In this document: piece by piece, positions 8,269-16,837 of the stretch | How the letters are laid out: every line of letters begins with the position of its first letter | How positions within the stretch are numbered: the stretch's first letter is position 1 | NCBI RefSeq assembly: GCF_016031625.1 | Contig: NZ_JACCHP010000012.1 | Span: 124,001 to 188,000 of the forward strand | DNA from: Bradyrhizobium agreste | Lineage (GTDB): Bacteria; Pseudomonadota; Alphaproteobacteria; Rhizobiales; Xanthobacteraceae | Reading direction: 5' to 3' | DNA: 64,000 bases | Program-made: the position numbers and the translations under genes | The notes under the pieces: generated by a model | Seen by the model: only the letters and a program-made list of their open reading frames with translations | The model's database searches: none | What the model was told of the DNA's origin: nothing

Positions 8269-8428
8269 TTATACAGGCAACATCGGAAAATTTCGGTTAT
8301 TCGCAAATGTCCCATGATGCCGTGACGGCGTTCCCGCCCGCGAGAGCCAGCATTGCACCCCCGCCTCAGGCCCTGTAAACGAACCGCGCACCGTTGCTGG
8401 CCGCTCATGAAGCGGCCGCCTCGCGGCG

Positions 8429-8504
8429 GGGCCTGTAGCTCAATGGTTAGAGCCGGCCGCTCATAACGGTCTGGTTGCAGGTTCGAGTCCTGCCGGGCCC
8501 ACCA
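8429..8504 (+). tRNA. tRNA with CAT anticodon, probably tRNA-Ile2 (lysidine-modified) rather than elongator Met
   Basis: A full 76-nt cloverleaf with encoded CCA: acceptor GGGCCTG pairs with CGGGCCC (one G-U), D arm GCTC/GAGC, anticodon stem GGCCG/CGGTC around loop CTCATAA, and T arm GCAGG/CCTGC. The anticodon is CAT. The GAGC-GGCCG-CTCATAA-CGGTC-TGG arrangement is close to bacterial tRNA-Ile2, whose C34 is converted to lysidine. An integrase gene ends 18 nt beyond its 3' end, so this is a likely phage or island attachment site. Confidence 0.93.
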
Positions 8505-8521
8505 ATAGAATCAGCAACTTA

Positions 8522-9772
8522 TCAGACCCCGTTTCGTCTGATCGGAATCACCGCACCAGAAACCGCACCAGATACGACCCCTTTTCGTTCGCCGGCGGGA
8601 TCGCGCTTGGCGATTTTCTCGACGGCGTCGGACAAATAGTCGGGATGGTGATGGCCGTACGTGTTGAGCAGAACCTCAAGCGACATTCCGAGATAGCCTG
8701 CCGCCTGCCAAGGATCTGCCCCTCTCTGCATCAGCCAAGTAGCCGCCGTGTGGCGCAGAGTGTGAGGCGAGATGCCCGGACCAAGCCCTGCAAGCCTCAC
8801 AGCACTCTTGAACGCCGTTTTGACCGAGGTGATGGGCCTTCCGTTGTACTCGACGAAATGCTTCGCCTCTGGATCAATCCGGTGCCAGCGCCGCAGATGA
8901 GCTAGCAAGCGAAAGGGGATTGGCACCGTCGGTTGCCGCTTGTTGGTTTTGGCGCTGCCCTGTTTCAGACGGTAGTAGCGGCCGCGCTCCAGGTCTACAT
9001 AGGAGCGACCGATCGCCGGAATGGGAGACGCGGCTGCAATAGCTCCCGCACGGGTTCCGCTGTAGATGCCCAACAAAATGAACCGCGCAAGATGGCGAAG
9101 GGGACGCTTGCTTGTGGGGACCTTCACGTCCTCCATCGGACGGCGCGAGCCTTTTTGCATTTCGCGATAGCGCCAGCAGGTCCAAACCAATTTGGCCGCA
9201 TCGCTGCGCGTCAGCCACTTGTCTCGCGGTTGCCCCTTCTCCGGCAGCGACACCTTCACGATTTCCCGATGATATCCCTCGGCTGCATGGTGACCGATGG
9301 CAGCGCGGAGGTCTTCCAGGTCTCTGCGCGCGCCTCCCCTTTTGCCGCGCTTCTTGGCGTACGAGCGACATGCCTCCCCATTTACCTCGCCCAGCATTTT
9401 TGCTCCCCCCCACTCGTTCAACCGTTCGATCCGCTTCTTGAACTTGCGGATATCGGGGATGGTATCTTCGCTCTCGCTATCGACATTGAAACGGCCCCGA
9501 AGCTTGTCCAACTGCGCGTCCAAATAAATCGAGAGGACATCCGCAATAGCGATATCGTCTATGTGGCGAATTCGTCGCTTTGGGGTGTGTTTAGAGTCTA
9601 TGTAGTCTCTTAGCTTTTGCTCCGCGGCCGCAATCTCATTTGCAGCGCAGCCTGTGCTGACATCCCGGCCGTTGTCTCTGATGATCCAGGTTGCCTGGTG
9701 GCTGATCTTCCCGCCCTTGTTTCGGCGGGCGGCCTTGAGCTGAAGTCGGGCCCCCTTGCTTCTTCGCGGCAT
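8522..9772 (-). CDS. Tyrosine recombinase/integrase (module 1), 416 aa
   Basis: Site-specific recombinase of phage/island type. The C-terminal catalytic domain shows Arg241 (SGTRAGAI), HTLRH (337-341) and the nucleophile Tyr372 in NTYGHHHPDYL. The usual second His lies in YLGMS and is not conserved as His. The N-terminal 150 residues would be the arm- and core-binding part. The gene runs toward the tRNA at 8429-8504 and stops 18 nt from its 3' end, the classic placement of an integrase at attL. Its first 163 nt overlap the preceding gene in another frame. It belongs to a remnant element with almost no cargo. Confidence 0.93.
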   Translation of the reverse strand: MPRRSKGARLQLKAARRNKGGKISHQATWIIRDNGRDVSTGCAANEIAAAEQKLRDYIDSKHTPKRRIRHIDDIAIADVLSIYLDAQLDKLRGRFNVDSESEDTIPDIRKFKKRIERLNEWGGAKMLGEVNGEACRSYAKKRGKRGGARRDLEDLRAAIGHHAAEGYHREIVKVSLPEKGQPRDKWLTRSDAAKLVWTCWRYREMQKGSRRPMEDVKVPTSKRPLRHLARFILLGIYSGTRAGAIAAASPIPAIGRSYVDLERGRYYRLKQGSAKTNKRQPTVPIPFRLLAHLRRWHRIDPEAKHFVEYNGRPITSVKTAFKSAVRLAGLGPGISPHTLRHTAATWLMQRGADPWQAAGYLGMSLEVLLNTYGHHHPDYLSDAVEKIAKRDPAGERKGVVSGAVSGAVIPIRRNGV

Positions 9773-9957
9773 AGCTCTCGCATCCGTTCGATATGAGCCA
9801 GCGTTGTAAAATCCTTGCCAGCAACCTTCTCGATAACCAATCGATTACGATCGCGCTCACGACGCAAACCCGCGACCGTCATTCCTCCTAAAGGAAACGC
9901 GATCTTCACGGCATCAGCAAGGCGAAGAGGGGTATCAGGTGTAATTTCAGGTTGCAC
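9610..9957 (-). CDS. Small integrase-associated protein, putative excisionase/HTH, 115 aa
   Basis: Starts at GTG 9957, preceded by TGAGGA about 5 nt upstream; an ATG 84 nt earlier adds residues without coding character. Residues about 5-60 (PLRLADAVKIAFPLGGMTVA, LRRERDRNRLVIEKVAGKDF, TTLAHIERMRELC) look like a small winged HTH of the kind found before integrases in rhizobial islands. The Ser/Arg-rich tail may be disordered. The last 54 codons overlap the integrase start on the same strand in a different frame, so translation of the two is likely coupled. A role as recombination directionality factor is inferred. Confidence 0.75.
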   Translation of the reverse strand: MQPEITPDTPLRLADAVKIAFPLGGMTVAGLRRERDRNRLVIEKVAGKDFTTLAHIERMRELCREEARGPDFSSRPPAETRAGRSATRQPGSSETTAGMSAQAALQMRLRPRSKS

Positions 9958-9964
9958 TCGATCC

Positions 9965-10264
9965 TCAGACCTGTAAACCGCCCGCGCTCGTGCGCCAGCA
10001 CCACAGGACCAGCGATCGAGACCAAAGCAGCTCAACACCAAGAACGCCGCGCGCGACGCTGATCAGACGCGGGCACAAAACTCCGAAAAGCAGTGCTTCA
10101 TAATCTTTTGGAAGCTTGTCCAGATTTCGAGGGCCTTCACTCTTGCCGCGTGCCGCATCATTTTCCACAGCCAAGTCCGTGATCATGCGCGCACACTGAC
10201 CGAATTCCACGCCAGGCTGGCCGAACATACGACAGCCGATCCCACACTCTTTGTTCGGCCGCAT
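9965..10264 (-). CDS. Possible small hypothetical protein in the integrase module, 99 aa
   Basis: An open frame from ATG 10264 to a stop only 7 nt before the GTG start of the putative excisionase, so it could be the first gene of a three-gene set. The sequence contains KECGIGCRMFG and AVENDAARGKSEGPRNLDKL but I recognise no family. Base composition is less G+C-rich than in typical neighbours, as elsewhere in this island. It fills the divergent gap before the second module. It could equally be a non-coding regulatory region. Confidence 0.35.
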   Translation of the reverse strand: MRPNKECGIGCRMFGQPGVEFGQCARMITDLAVENDAARGKSEGPRNLDKLPKDYEALLFGVLCPRLISVARGVLGVELLWSRSLVLWCWRTSAGGLQV

Positions 10265-10313
10265 TTTCGGGTTTGATCGAAATACGGCGCCATTCACAGC
10301 AGTGGAGCACAGT

Positions 10314-10592
10314 GTGACCGAGCCCCGTGGCATTTCGAAAAAACAAGCTGCGGCTTACGCTGGCTGCGAGTCGCTTTCGGCGTTCAACGAATGGATTCGA
10401 CGCGGAATTATGCCTAAACCGATTCCCGGAACACGCAAATGGGATAGAAAAGCTATTGACGCGGCCCTTGACCGGCTATCTGGTTTACAGCCTAAGATTG
10501 AAGCTCAACTAACACCATACGACGCATGGAAGGCTTCCCAGAATGCGAGTGCGGCTGAAAGGGATCAACTGGTCCATAAAAAAGCTCGCTGA
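10314..10592 (+). CDS. Excisionase-like DNA-binding protein (module 2), 92 aa
   Basis: Starts at GTG 10314 with GGAG about 7 nt upstream; an upstream ATG in frame lacks such a site. The core GISKKQAAAYAGCESLSAFN, then EWIRRGIMPKPIPGTRKWDR and KAIDAALDRLSGL, is the AlpA/excisionase winged-helix pattern, where the conserved end of the HTH (GTRKWDRKAID) reads like helix and wing. It overlaps the following integrase by 50 nt, a standard xis-int arrangement. It probably sets the direction of recombination and may repress its own promoter. Confidence 0.8.
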   Translation: MTEPRGISKKQAAAYAGCESLSAFNEWIRRGIMPKPIPGTRKWDRKAIDAALDRLSGLQPKIEAQLTPYDAWKASQNASAAERDQLVHKKAR

Positions 10593-11607
10593 CGGTACAT
10601 CGAAGACCTACTGGTACGCTTGGAAAGGAGGCCCGCGCATTGACGCGGAACCCGGCACACCGGAGTTTATGCGCCTCTACAACGAAGCAGCGTCGTCGTA
10701 CACAACGAAGAATGCCGAGACGTTTAGCTCGCTCATTGACTACTTCAAGGACTGTAGCGAGTACAAAGATCTCGGCGACAAGAGTAAGCGCGCTTACGAT
10801 GGATATCTCAAGCTCGTCGAGGCCAAGTTTGGATCGATGCCAATCGGCGCTCTCGAAGACAAGCGCGCGAGGGGTGACTTCAAAGAGTTTCGTGATTCAT
10901 TCTCCGATACGCCGCGCAAGGCGGACTACGTTTGGACAACGATTGCGCGTGTTCTGTCCGTTGCGAAAGATCGCGGCAAGATCGCAGTGAACGTTTGCGA
11001 GCGCGGCGGGCGGCTTTACGACTCTGACCGATCGGAGATCGTGTGGAGCGCCGAGGACATCCGGGCCTTCTGCAGCGTTGCGTCCGTTGAGCTGCAGGCC
11101 GCTCTACTGCTTGCACTGTGGACGGGCCAGCGCCAAGGGGACCTGCTGCGCCTAACTTGGAAGGACTACGATGGCACGTACATCCGGATGCGTCAGTCTA
11201 AGGGACGCGGCAGCAAGGGCAGGCGCCGTGTAACCATACCGGTAGGGCCGCCGCTTAAGGGAGCGCTTGATGCTGCGCTCAAGGAAAAGCGCTCTGCAGT
11301 GACTATTTTGGTCAATTCGTTCGGACGGCCCTGGACGGAGGACGGCTTCAGGACGAGCTGGGACAAGGCCTTTAAGAAAACGTCCTTGAAGGACCTGCAC
11401 TTCCATGATTTGCGCGGCACTGCTGTTACGCGTCTCGCGCTATCCAACTGCTCGGTGCCGGAGATCGCCTCGATCACCGGCCACTCGATGAAGACCGTGC
11501 AGGAGATCCTGGACGCGCACTACCTGGGTGGCCGGCTCGAACTCGCGGAGTCAGCGATCAAAAAGCTGAGCGAAGTGTACGGGCAGGAACAACAGATTGG
11601 GATGTGA
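10543..11607 (+). CDS. Tyrosine recombinase/integrase (module 2), 354 aa
   Basis: A complete catalytic set is visible: Arg197 (TGQRQGDLLRL), His288-x-x-Arg291 (HDLRGTA), His314 (ITGHS) and nucleophile Tyr327 (ILDAHYLGG). Residues 60-165 are the core-binding helical domain. The protein is not closely similar to module 1, so this is not a tandem duplication. The gene points toward the 3' end of the tRNA-Lys gene 203 nt downstream, its probable attachment site. The A+T content is visibly above the window average, consistent with transfer. All active-site residues are intact, so the enzyme may still work. Confidence 0.94.
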   Translation: MRVRLKGINWSIKKLADGTSKTYWYAWKGGPRIDAEPGTPEFMRLYNEAASSYTTKNAETFSSLIDYFKDCSEYKDLGDKSKRAYDGYLKLVEAKFGSMPIGALEDKRARGDFKEFRDSFSDTPRKADYVWTTIARVLSVAKDRGKIAVNVCERGGRLYDSDRSEIVWSAEDIRAFCSVASVELQAALLLALWTGQRQGDLLRLTWKDYDGTYIRMRQSKGRGSKGRRRVTIPVGPPLKGALDAALKEKRSAVTILVNSFGRPWTEDGFRTSWDKAFKKTSLKDLHFHDLRGTAVTRLALSNCSVPEIASITGHSMKTVQEILDAHYLGGRLELAESAIKKLSEVYGQEQQIGM

Positions 11608-11809
11608 ATCGATTCCAGGTGAAGGCGTCCTCGGTCGCCCAAGCTCCTGCGTGAGAGAGTGCTCCACGCCGCCGCGGAAACAAGCTAGCCGCTGCGGTGA
11701 CGCGCAGCCATCCCGCCATCGGCGTACGGATAATGAACAGATTTCTCAAACCGGACGTCAAACCGAATGGTCCGTTCTGACGCGCACTGCTGTAAGTGCT
11801 TGATTTGCT
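11608..11809. other. Gap between integrase 2 and tRNA-Lys
   Basis: No gene is recognisable in these 202 nt. This is where an attachment site for the second integrase would be expected, but I find no second copy of the tRNA-Lys 3' end in the window, so the other end of the element is either lost or outside. Confidence 0.4.
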
Positions 11810-11885
<76 letters not shown>

Positions 11886-11994
11886 GAAAGGCGGTCAAGG
11901 CCTTGCGAGGCCGGTCGTTTAGCAAAGCGATCCGGGTCTGGCAAGCGATCGGACGCAAGTTTTCCAAGGTCTCGTCCACAGGCTCGGAAATGCG

Positions 11995-12018
11995 AAAAGC
12001 CGCTGGATTCCAGCGGCT
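11995..12018 (-). terminator. Rho-independent terminator of the Spy-like gene
   Basis: A perfect 9-bp stem AGCCGCTGG/CCAGCGGCT with a 3-nt loop is followed on the minus strand by TTTT. It lies 33 nt after the stop codon of the Spy-like gene. Confidence 0.8.
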
Positions 12019-12051
12019 TCGCCAGGGTTCACGGCGCGAGAACCGGTCCAT

Positions 12052-12660
12052 TCAGAGCCGGCCCTCCCGGTCCCGGTCGGGACCGCCGTCACGGTCGAAG
12101 CGGTCATGGTGGAAGTGGTCCATGCCCCGTTCCATCATGCGGTCCATGCGCTCCATGAAATGGTGGTGGCGCGGGCCGTCCTCGCCGCCGCCGAACGGGC
12201 CGCGGTGCCGGGTCAGCACGGCGAGGCGCCGCTTCTGGCCCTCGTCGAGGGTCTTGTAGAGCGGATCGGCGGCATCGGCGATCTTTTTCAGGGCGGCGGA
12301 GCTGGCGCCCATGTCCTCGGCCCGCTGGCGCAGGCGGGCGATCGGATCGTCCGGCCTGTCGGAATCCCGCGACGCGTCTCCCGGCCCGGCATTCATCCGC
12401 GCATTGGCACGGTCGATGCGCAGCTTGGCGAACTCCCGCACCGCCGCCTCGACCGGCGGCCACAGCTTCTCCTGTTCGGCGTTGAGCTTCAAGCCGGCAT
12501 GGACGGCGGCGATCCGCGCATCGACGAAGGCGGCACGGTCCTCGGGGTTCATGCGGATATGGCGGACGTGCTCCATCCACGGGCGATGAAATTGGGCATA
12601 GACCGCGCCCGAGCCGGCGATGCTGAGCACGGCAATGGCGGCGATGGTGAATTTCTTCAT
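12052..12660 (-). CDS. Spy/CpxP-like periplasmic LTxxQ-motif protein, 202 aa
   Basis: The ATG at 12660 has GAGGTCAGG just upstream, and the protein then opens with MKKFTIAAIAVLSIAGSG, a clear signal peptide ending near VYAQ; an in-frame start 57 nt earlier is less likely. The mature protein is charged and helical, with two LTxxQ-like segments (LNAEQEKLWPPVEAA and the LDEGQKRRLAVL region), as in Spy/CpxP chaperones that sense or buffer envelope stress. The C-terminus is rich in His, Met, Asp and Arg (RHHHFMERMDRMMERGMDHF), which suggests metal binding. Expression is ended by the hairpin at 11995-12018. The gene stands alone. Confidence 0.85.
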   Translation of the reverse strand: MKKFTIAAIAVLSIAGSGAVYAQFHRPWMEHVRHIRMNPEDRAAFVDARIAAVHAGLKLNAEQEKLWPPVEAAVREFAKLRIDRANARMNAGPGDASRDSDRPDDPIARLRQRAEDMGASSAALKKIADAADPLYKTLDEGQKRRLAVLTRHRGPFGGGEDGPRHHHFMERMDRMMERGMDHFHHDRFDRDGGPDRDREGRL

Positions 12661-12804
12661 CCTGACCTCCTCCGGAAGGATGCCCGTAAGGATGAGCGCG
12701 AGGAGGCTGAGGCGCAACTTACAACTTGGACAGGAAGCGCGCTCTTTTCAGGGATGTAACCGCCGTGAATGCCCGTTCAGATGCAAACCGAAATGATTTG
12801 CAGC

Positions 12805-12838
12805 AAAAAGGGGCTTCCGTGCGGTGCGCGGAAGCCCC
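12805..12838 (-). terminator. Rho-independent terminator after the dctP-like gene
   Basis: A 10-bp stem GGGGCTTCCG/CGGAAGCCCC is followed on the minus strand by TTTTT, 20 nt after the stop codon of the dctP-like gene. It is the clearest terminator in the window. Confidence 0.93.
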
Positions 12839-12858
12839 TCCTTGGCCGCCCGTGGCGG

Positions 12859-13863
12859 TCAGTTCGTCGTGCTCTTGGCTTCCTTCAGGAACTCGTCGAT
12901 CAGCGCCTGGCCGACGCGGCCGGCGGCATCCTTGTAGACCGGCTCCATCGCCTTGCGCATCGCCTCGTCCTGCTCGGCCGTGAGCTTGATGATCTCGCTC
13001 TTACCGCTCTTCTTGATCTCGGCGAGCGCGTCGTCGTTCTCCTTCTGCGACTGTGCGTTGCTGAAGTCGGTCGCTTCCTTCATCGCCTTGGTCAGCTGGT
13101 CGCGGATGTCGGCGGGCAGATCGTCCCAGAACTTCTTGTTCACGATCACGACATAGCCGATGTAGCCGTGATTGGTCTCGGTGATGTACTTCTGCACCTC
13201 GTGCATCTTCTGGGTATAGATGTTCGACCAGGTGTTCTCCTGGCCGTCCACGACGCCGGTCTGCAGCGCCTGGTACACTTCCGAGAATGCCATGACCTGC
13301 GGCAGCGAGCCGAGCGCCTTGAACTGGGCCTGCAGCACGCGCGAGGACTGGATGCGGAATTTGACGCCCTGGTAGTCCGCGGGCGTGATCAGCTTCTTGT
13401 TCGCGCTCATCTGCTTGAAGCCGTTGTCCCAATAGGCAAGGCCGGTGATGCCCTTAGGCTCGAGCAGCTTGAGCAGCTTGGTGCCGAGCGGCCCTCCCGT
13501 CACCCTCCGCAGCGTCTTGATGTCAGGGAGGATATACGGCAGATCGAATACCTCGAACTCGCGGATGCCGAGCGGCCCGAACTTGGAGTTGGACGGCGCC
13601 AGCATCTGCACACTGCCGAGCTGCAGCGCCTCGAGCTCTTCCTTGTCCTTGTAGAGCGTCGAGTTCGGATAGACCTCGACCTTCACCTTGCCGCCGGTAT
13701 ACTTCTCCGCAAGCTCCTTGAATTTCTCCGCGCCCTTGCCCTTCGGCGTGTCGGTGGCGACGACGTGGCTGAATTTGATGATGATCGGTGATTGGGCCAG
13801 TGCCGGCCAGGTCAAGCCAAGTGCCAGAGCCGCGATGGACACGGCGATCGCCAAGGTGCGCAT
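12859..13863 (-). CDS. dctP: TRAP transporter solute-binding protein, DctP family, 334 aa
   Basis: Residues 1-23 are a signal peptide (ALAQ). The mature start IIIKFSHVVATDTPKGKGAE and the later segments KVKVEVYPNSTLYKDKEELE and FRIQSSRVLQ are typical of DctP, including the conserved Arg that salt-bridges carboxylate ligands. The length is standard. DctP binds C4-dicarboxylates or other organic acids in the periplasm and delivers them to the DctQ/DctM membrane proteins, but no dctQ or dctM gene is adjacent, so the membrane partner must be encoded elsewhere. A strong terminator follows. Confidence 0.93.
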   Translation of the reverse strand: MRTLAIAVSIAALALGLTWPALAQSPIIIKFSHVVATDTPKGKGAEKFKELAEKYTGGKVKVEVYPNSTLYKDKEELEALQLGSVQMLAPSNSKFGPLGIREFEVFDLPYILPDIKTLRRVTGGPLGTKLLKLLEPKGITGLAYWDNGFKQMSANKKLITPADYQGVKFRIQSSRVLQAQFKALGSLPQVMAFSEVYQALQTGVVDGQENTWSNIYTQKMHEVQKYITETNHGYIGYVVIVNKKFWDDLPADIRDQLTKAMKEATDFSNAQSQKENDDALAEIKKSGKSEIIKLTAEQDEAMRKAMEPVYKDAAGRVGQALIDEFLKEAKSTTN

Positions 13864-13998
13864 AGTCTCTCCCTGTTGTTCGTTTGGGCCCCCGGCGGTG
13901 CCGGGTAGCCAATCTTATGCCGGCTGCATCAATAGCGGCTCGCCTACAAAGCCGCTATTGTCCCTTAGCAGGGCAGCTGTTCACCACCACAACCGGCG

Positions 13999-14079
13999 TC
14001 ATTCCGGGATGGTCCGAAGGACCAGACCCGGAATCTCGAGATTCCGGGTTCGATGCCTTCGCATCGCCCCGGAATGACG
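13999..14079. repeat. Dispersed palindromic element (GTCATTCCGGG type)
   Basis: The outer arms GTCATTCCGGG and CCCGGAATGAC are complementary, and the centre is the perfect palindrome CCCGGAATCT-CGAGATTCCGGG at 14028-14049. The element lies 12 nt beyond the leuA stop and may end its transcript. A related element is at 46724-46848. Confidence 0.85.
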
Positions 14080-14090
14080 AACTTCGTTCG

Positions 14091-15653
<1,563 letters not shown>

Positions 15654-15724
15654 TCCTAGATTTCCTTTTGAGCGTTTGCGCCGTTCATTCCTTGGCGCTT
15701 GAGGTGTCCGGTGATCTCGACCAA

Positions 15725-15768
15725 CCCCTGAGCGCCCAGGCGCATGGCGCCCAGCCGGCCCTCAGGGG
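15725..15768 (-). promoter_or_regulatory. Leader hairpin of leuA (candidate attenuator)
   Basis: CCCCTGAG (15761-15768, minus strand) pairs perfectly with CTCAGGGG (15725-15732), with an inner GGCGC/GCGCC stem. The stop codon of the leader peptide lies inside the left arm, so a ribosome finishing the peptide would prevent this hairpin. GGCGCT beside the right arm could pair instead with AGCGCC further downstream. No T-run follows, so control may act on translation or Rho access. Confidence 0.55.
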
Positions 15769-15881
15769 CAAGTAAGAAGAAGGCCGCCAATCAGGAGGGT
15801 GGGCAGCAGTGCAGCCGGGATCGCGGCGGCGGCCAGAGCCACCTCCCCCGAAATTCCCTCGATTTGGCCGCGAATCAGCAT
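15762..15881 (-). CDS. Leucine-rich leader peptide upstream of leuA, 39 aa
   Basis: A short frame from ATG 15881 that ends 108 nt before leuA. Its last 16 residues, ALLPTLLIGGLLLTCP, hold seven Leu, encoded CTG CTG ... CTC CTG ... CTT CTT CTT. The three adjacent CTT codons are not the preferred Leu codon in this G+C-rich DNA. The Leu run sits just before the hairpin at 15725-15768. Regulation by stalling of the ribosome when charged tRNA-Leu is scarce is the established logic for amino-acid operon leaders; applying it here is inference. The ribosome site before the ATG is weak (AGGGTCC). Confidence 0.7.
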   Translation of the reverse strand: MLIRGQIEGISGEVALAAAAIPAALLPTLLIGGLLLTCP

Positions 15882-16034
15882 TGCCGGACCCTGTTGAGCC
15901 TCAAAATCCTCGGTCAAAACCGTTGACGGTTGGTTGCCGGGAGGCCCGATACGGCCGTTTCTAGACGAGAAATGACCGCAACTGCAACGCCAAAAGATGG
16001 TCAGGGTGACTGACCTGGTTGGGGCTCGCCACTC
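15882..16034 (-). promoter_or_regulatory. Upstream region of the leuA leader
   Basis: This stretch must contain the leuA promoter. I see no clear -35/-10 pair and no coding sequence. Together with the two repeat elements that follow it forms a gap of about 470 nt without a gene. Confidence 0.3.
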
Positions 16035-16177
16035 CGTGTCCCGGACGCGCTGCAGCGCGTAAGCGATGCTGGACCCAGGAGCGGCTCGGCATGCATCGAG
16101 ATGGGCCCCGGCTCTGCAGCGCACCACCCCGGACGATGCTCCGCATCGTCGGGCCGCTGCGCTGCGTCCGGGGCACG
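16035..16177. repeat. Dispersed palindromic element (GTCCCGGACGC type)
   Basis: The outer ends CGTGTCCCGGACGC and GCGTCCGGGGCACG are complementary and inner segments (CCCCGGACGATG, CATCGTCGGG) form further stems. It is a composite of stem-loop units typical of rhizobial intergenic repeats and has no coding potential. Confidence 0.7.
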
Positions 16178-16252
16178 CGAGCGGAGTGTGGGGCGCGCGC
16201 GCTCCCGTCATTGCGAGGAGCGGCACACGGTCTCCGACCGGCACTCATATCA

Positions 16253-16328
16253 ATGGGTAGAGCGCAGCGAAACCCATCGCGCATTTGTCTCGCGGAAACA
16301 TGATGGGTTTTGCAAGCGCTCCACCCAT
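16253..16328. repeat. Inverted repeat with ATGGGT ends
   Basis: ATGGGTAGAGCGCAGCGAAA on the left is mirrored by TTTTGCAAGCGCTCCACCCAT on the right, with CCCATC/GATGGG inside. It can form an imperfect hairpin. It lies 27 nt downstream of the small membrane protein gene on the minus strand and could end its transcript. Confidence 0.65.
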
Positions 16329-16355
16329 CAGCGTCCACACCACGAGAAGCGCACC

Positions 16356-16619
16356 CTATCCCGCACGGCGGGCGCGGGCCCTGCTCTCCCAGCGATCCAG
16401 CATCTGGCCGAGCTCGCCGGTGACCGCGGGGATGGCCGTAATGGCGCTCGAAATCTCATTGGTGTTGGCCGGCGCGTTGGCCGTCAGCCATTCCGGCTCG
16501 GCATATTCGCGCCAGCGGCGGGCTTCCGCGCGTCGCTTATTGGAGATGTAGTCACGCGTGAAATAGCCGGCCGCGAATGCGATCCCGAGCAATACGATCA
16601 AGATGATGACGCCAGCCAC
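16356..16619 (-). CDS. Small membrane-anchored hypothetical protein, 87 aa
   Basis: I start at GTG 16619 because GGAG lies 6 nt before it; a TTG two codons earlier abuts the site too closely. Residues 1-20 (VAGVIILIVLLGIAFAAGYF) form one transmembrane helix. The rest is a charged cytoplasmic tail (TRDYISNKRRAEARRWREYA) with a helical C-terminus. No family is recognised. It stands alone between the leuA leader region and a lactonase gene. Confidence 0.65.
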   Translation of the reverse strand: MAGVIILIVLLGIAFAAGYFTRDYISNKRRAEARRWREYAEPEWLTANAPANTNEISSAITAIPAVTGELGQMLDRWESRARARRAG

Positions 16620-16837
16620 GTTCAACTCCGTTCACCGCCCCCTGACGGTTCTGCGTGGCAATCGGCGCGAAATCATGGCTTCGACACGCATGTTCGTGGC
16701 GCATTCGAATATGACGACATTGCGGCCTGCGATCGCGCGGAGAGTTCTATTCCGCTCTCGCAACCGACCTCGGACCGCATTAACCTCCAGTTGCTCGGCC
16801 GGATCAACCGGCCAGCGAATGCAAAAGGGAGGACGTG

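Noticed and set aside
7277..8317. Plus-strand frame overlapping the TctC gene and continuing into the repeat
   Set aside because: It is out of frame with the TctC gene and low complexity, and it reads through the repeat element.
8429..8504. Calling the CAT tRNA an elongator or initiator Met tRNA
   Set aside because: The stem-loop sequence around the anticodon resembles tRNA-Ile2 more than either Met tRNA, though lysidine modification cannot be seen in DNA. Initiator features (three G-C pairs in the anticodon stem, unpaired first base) are absent.
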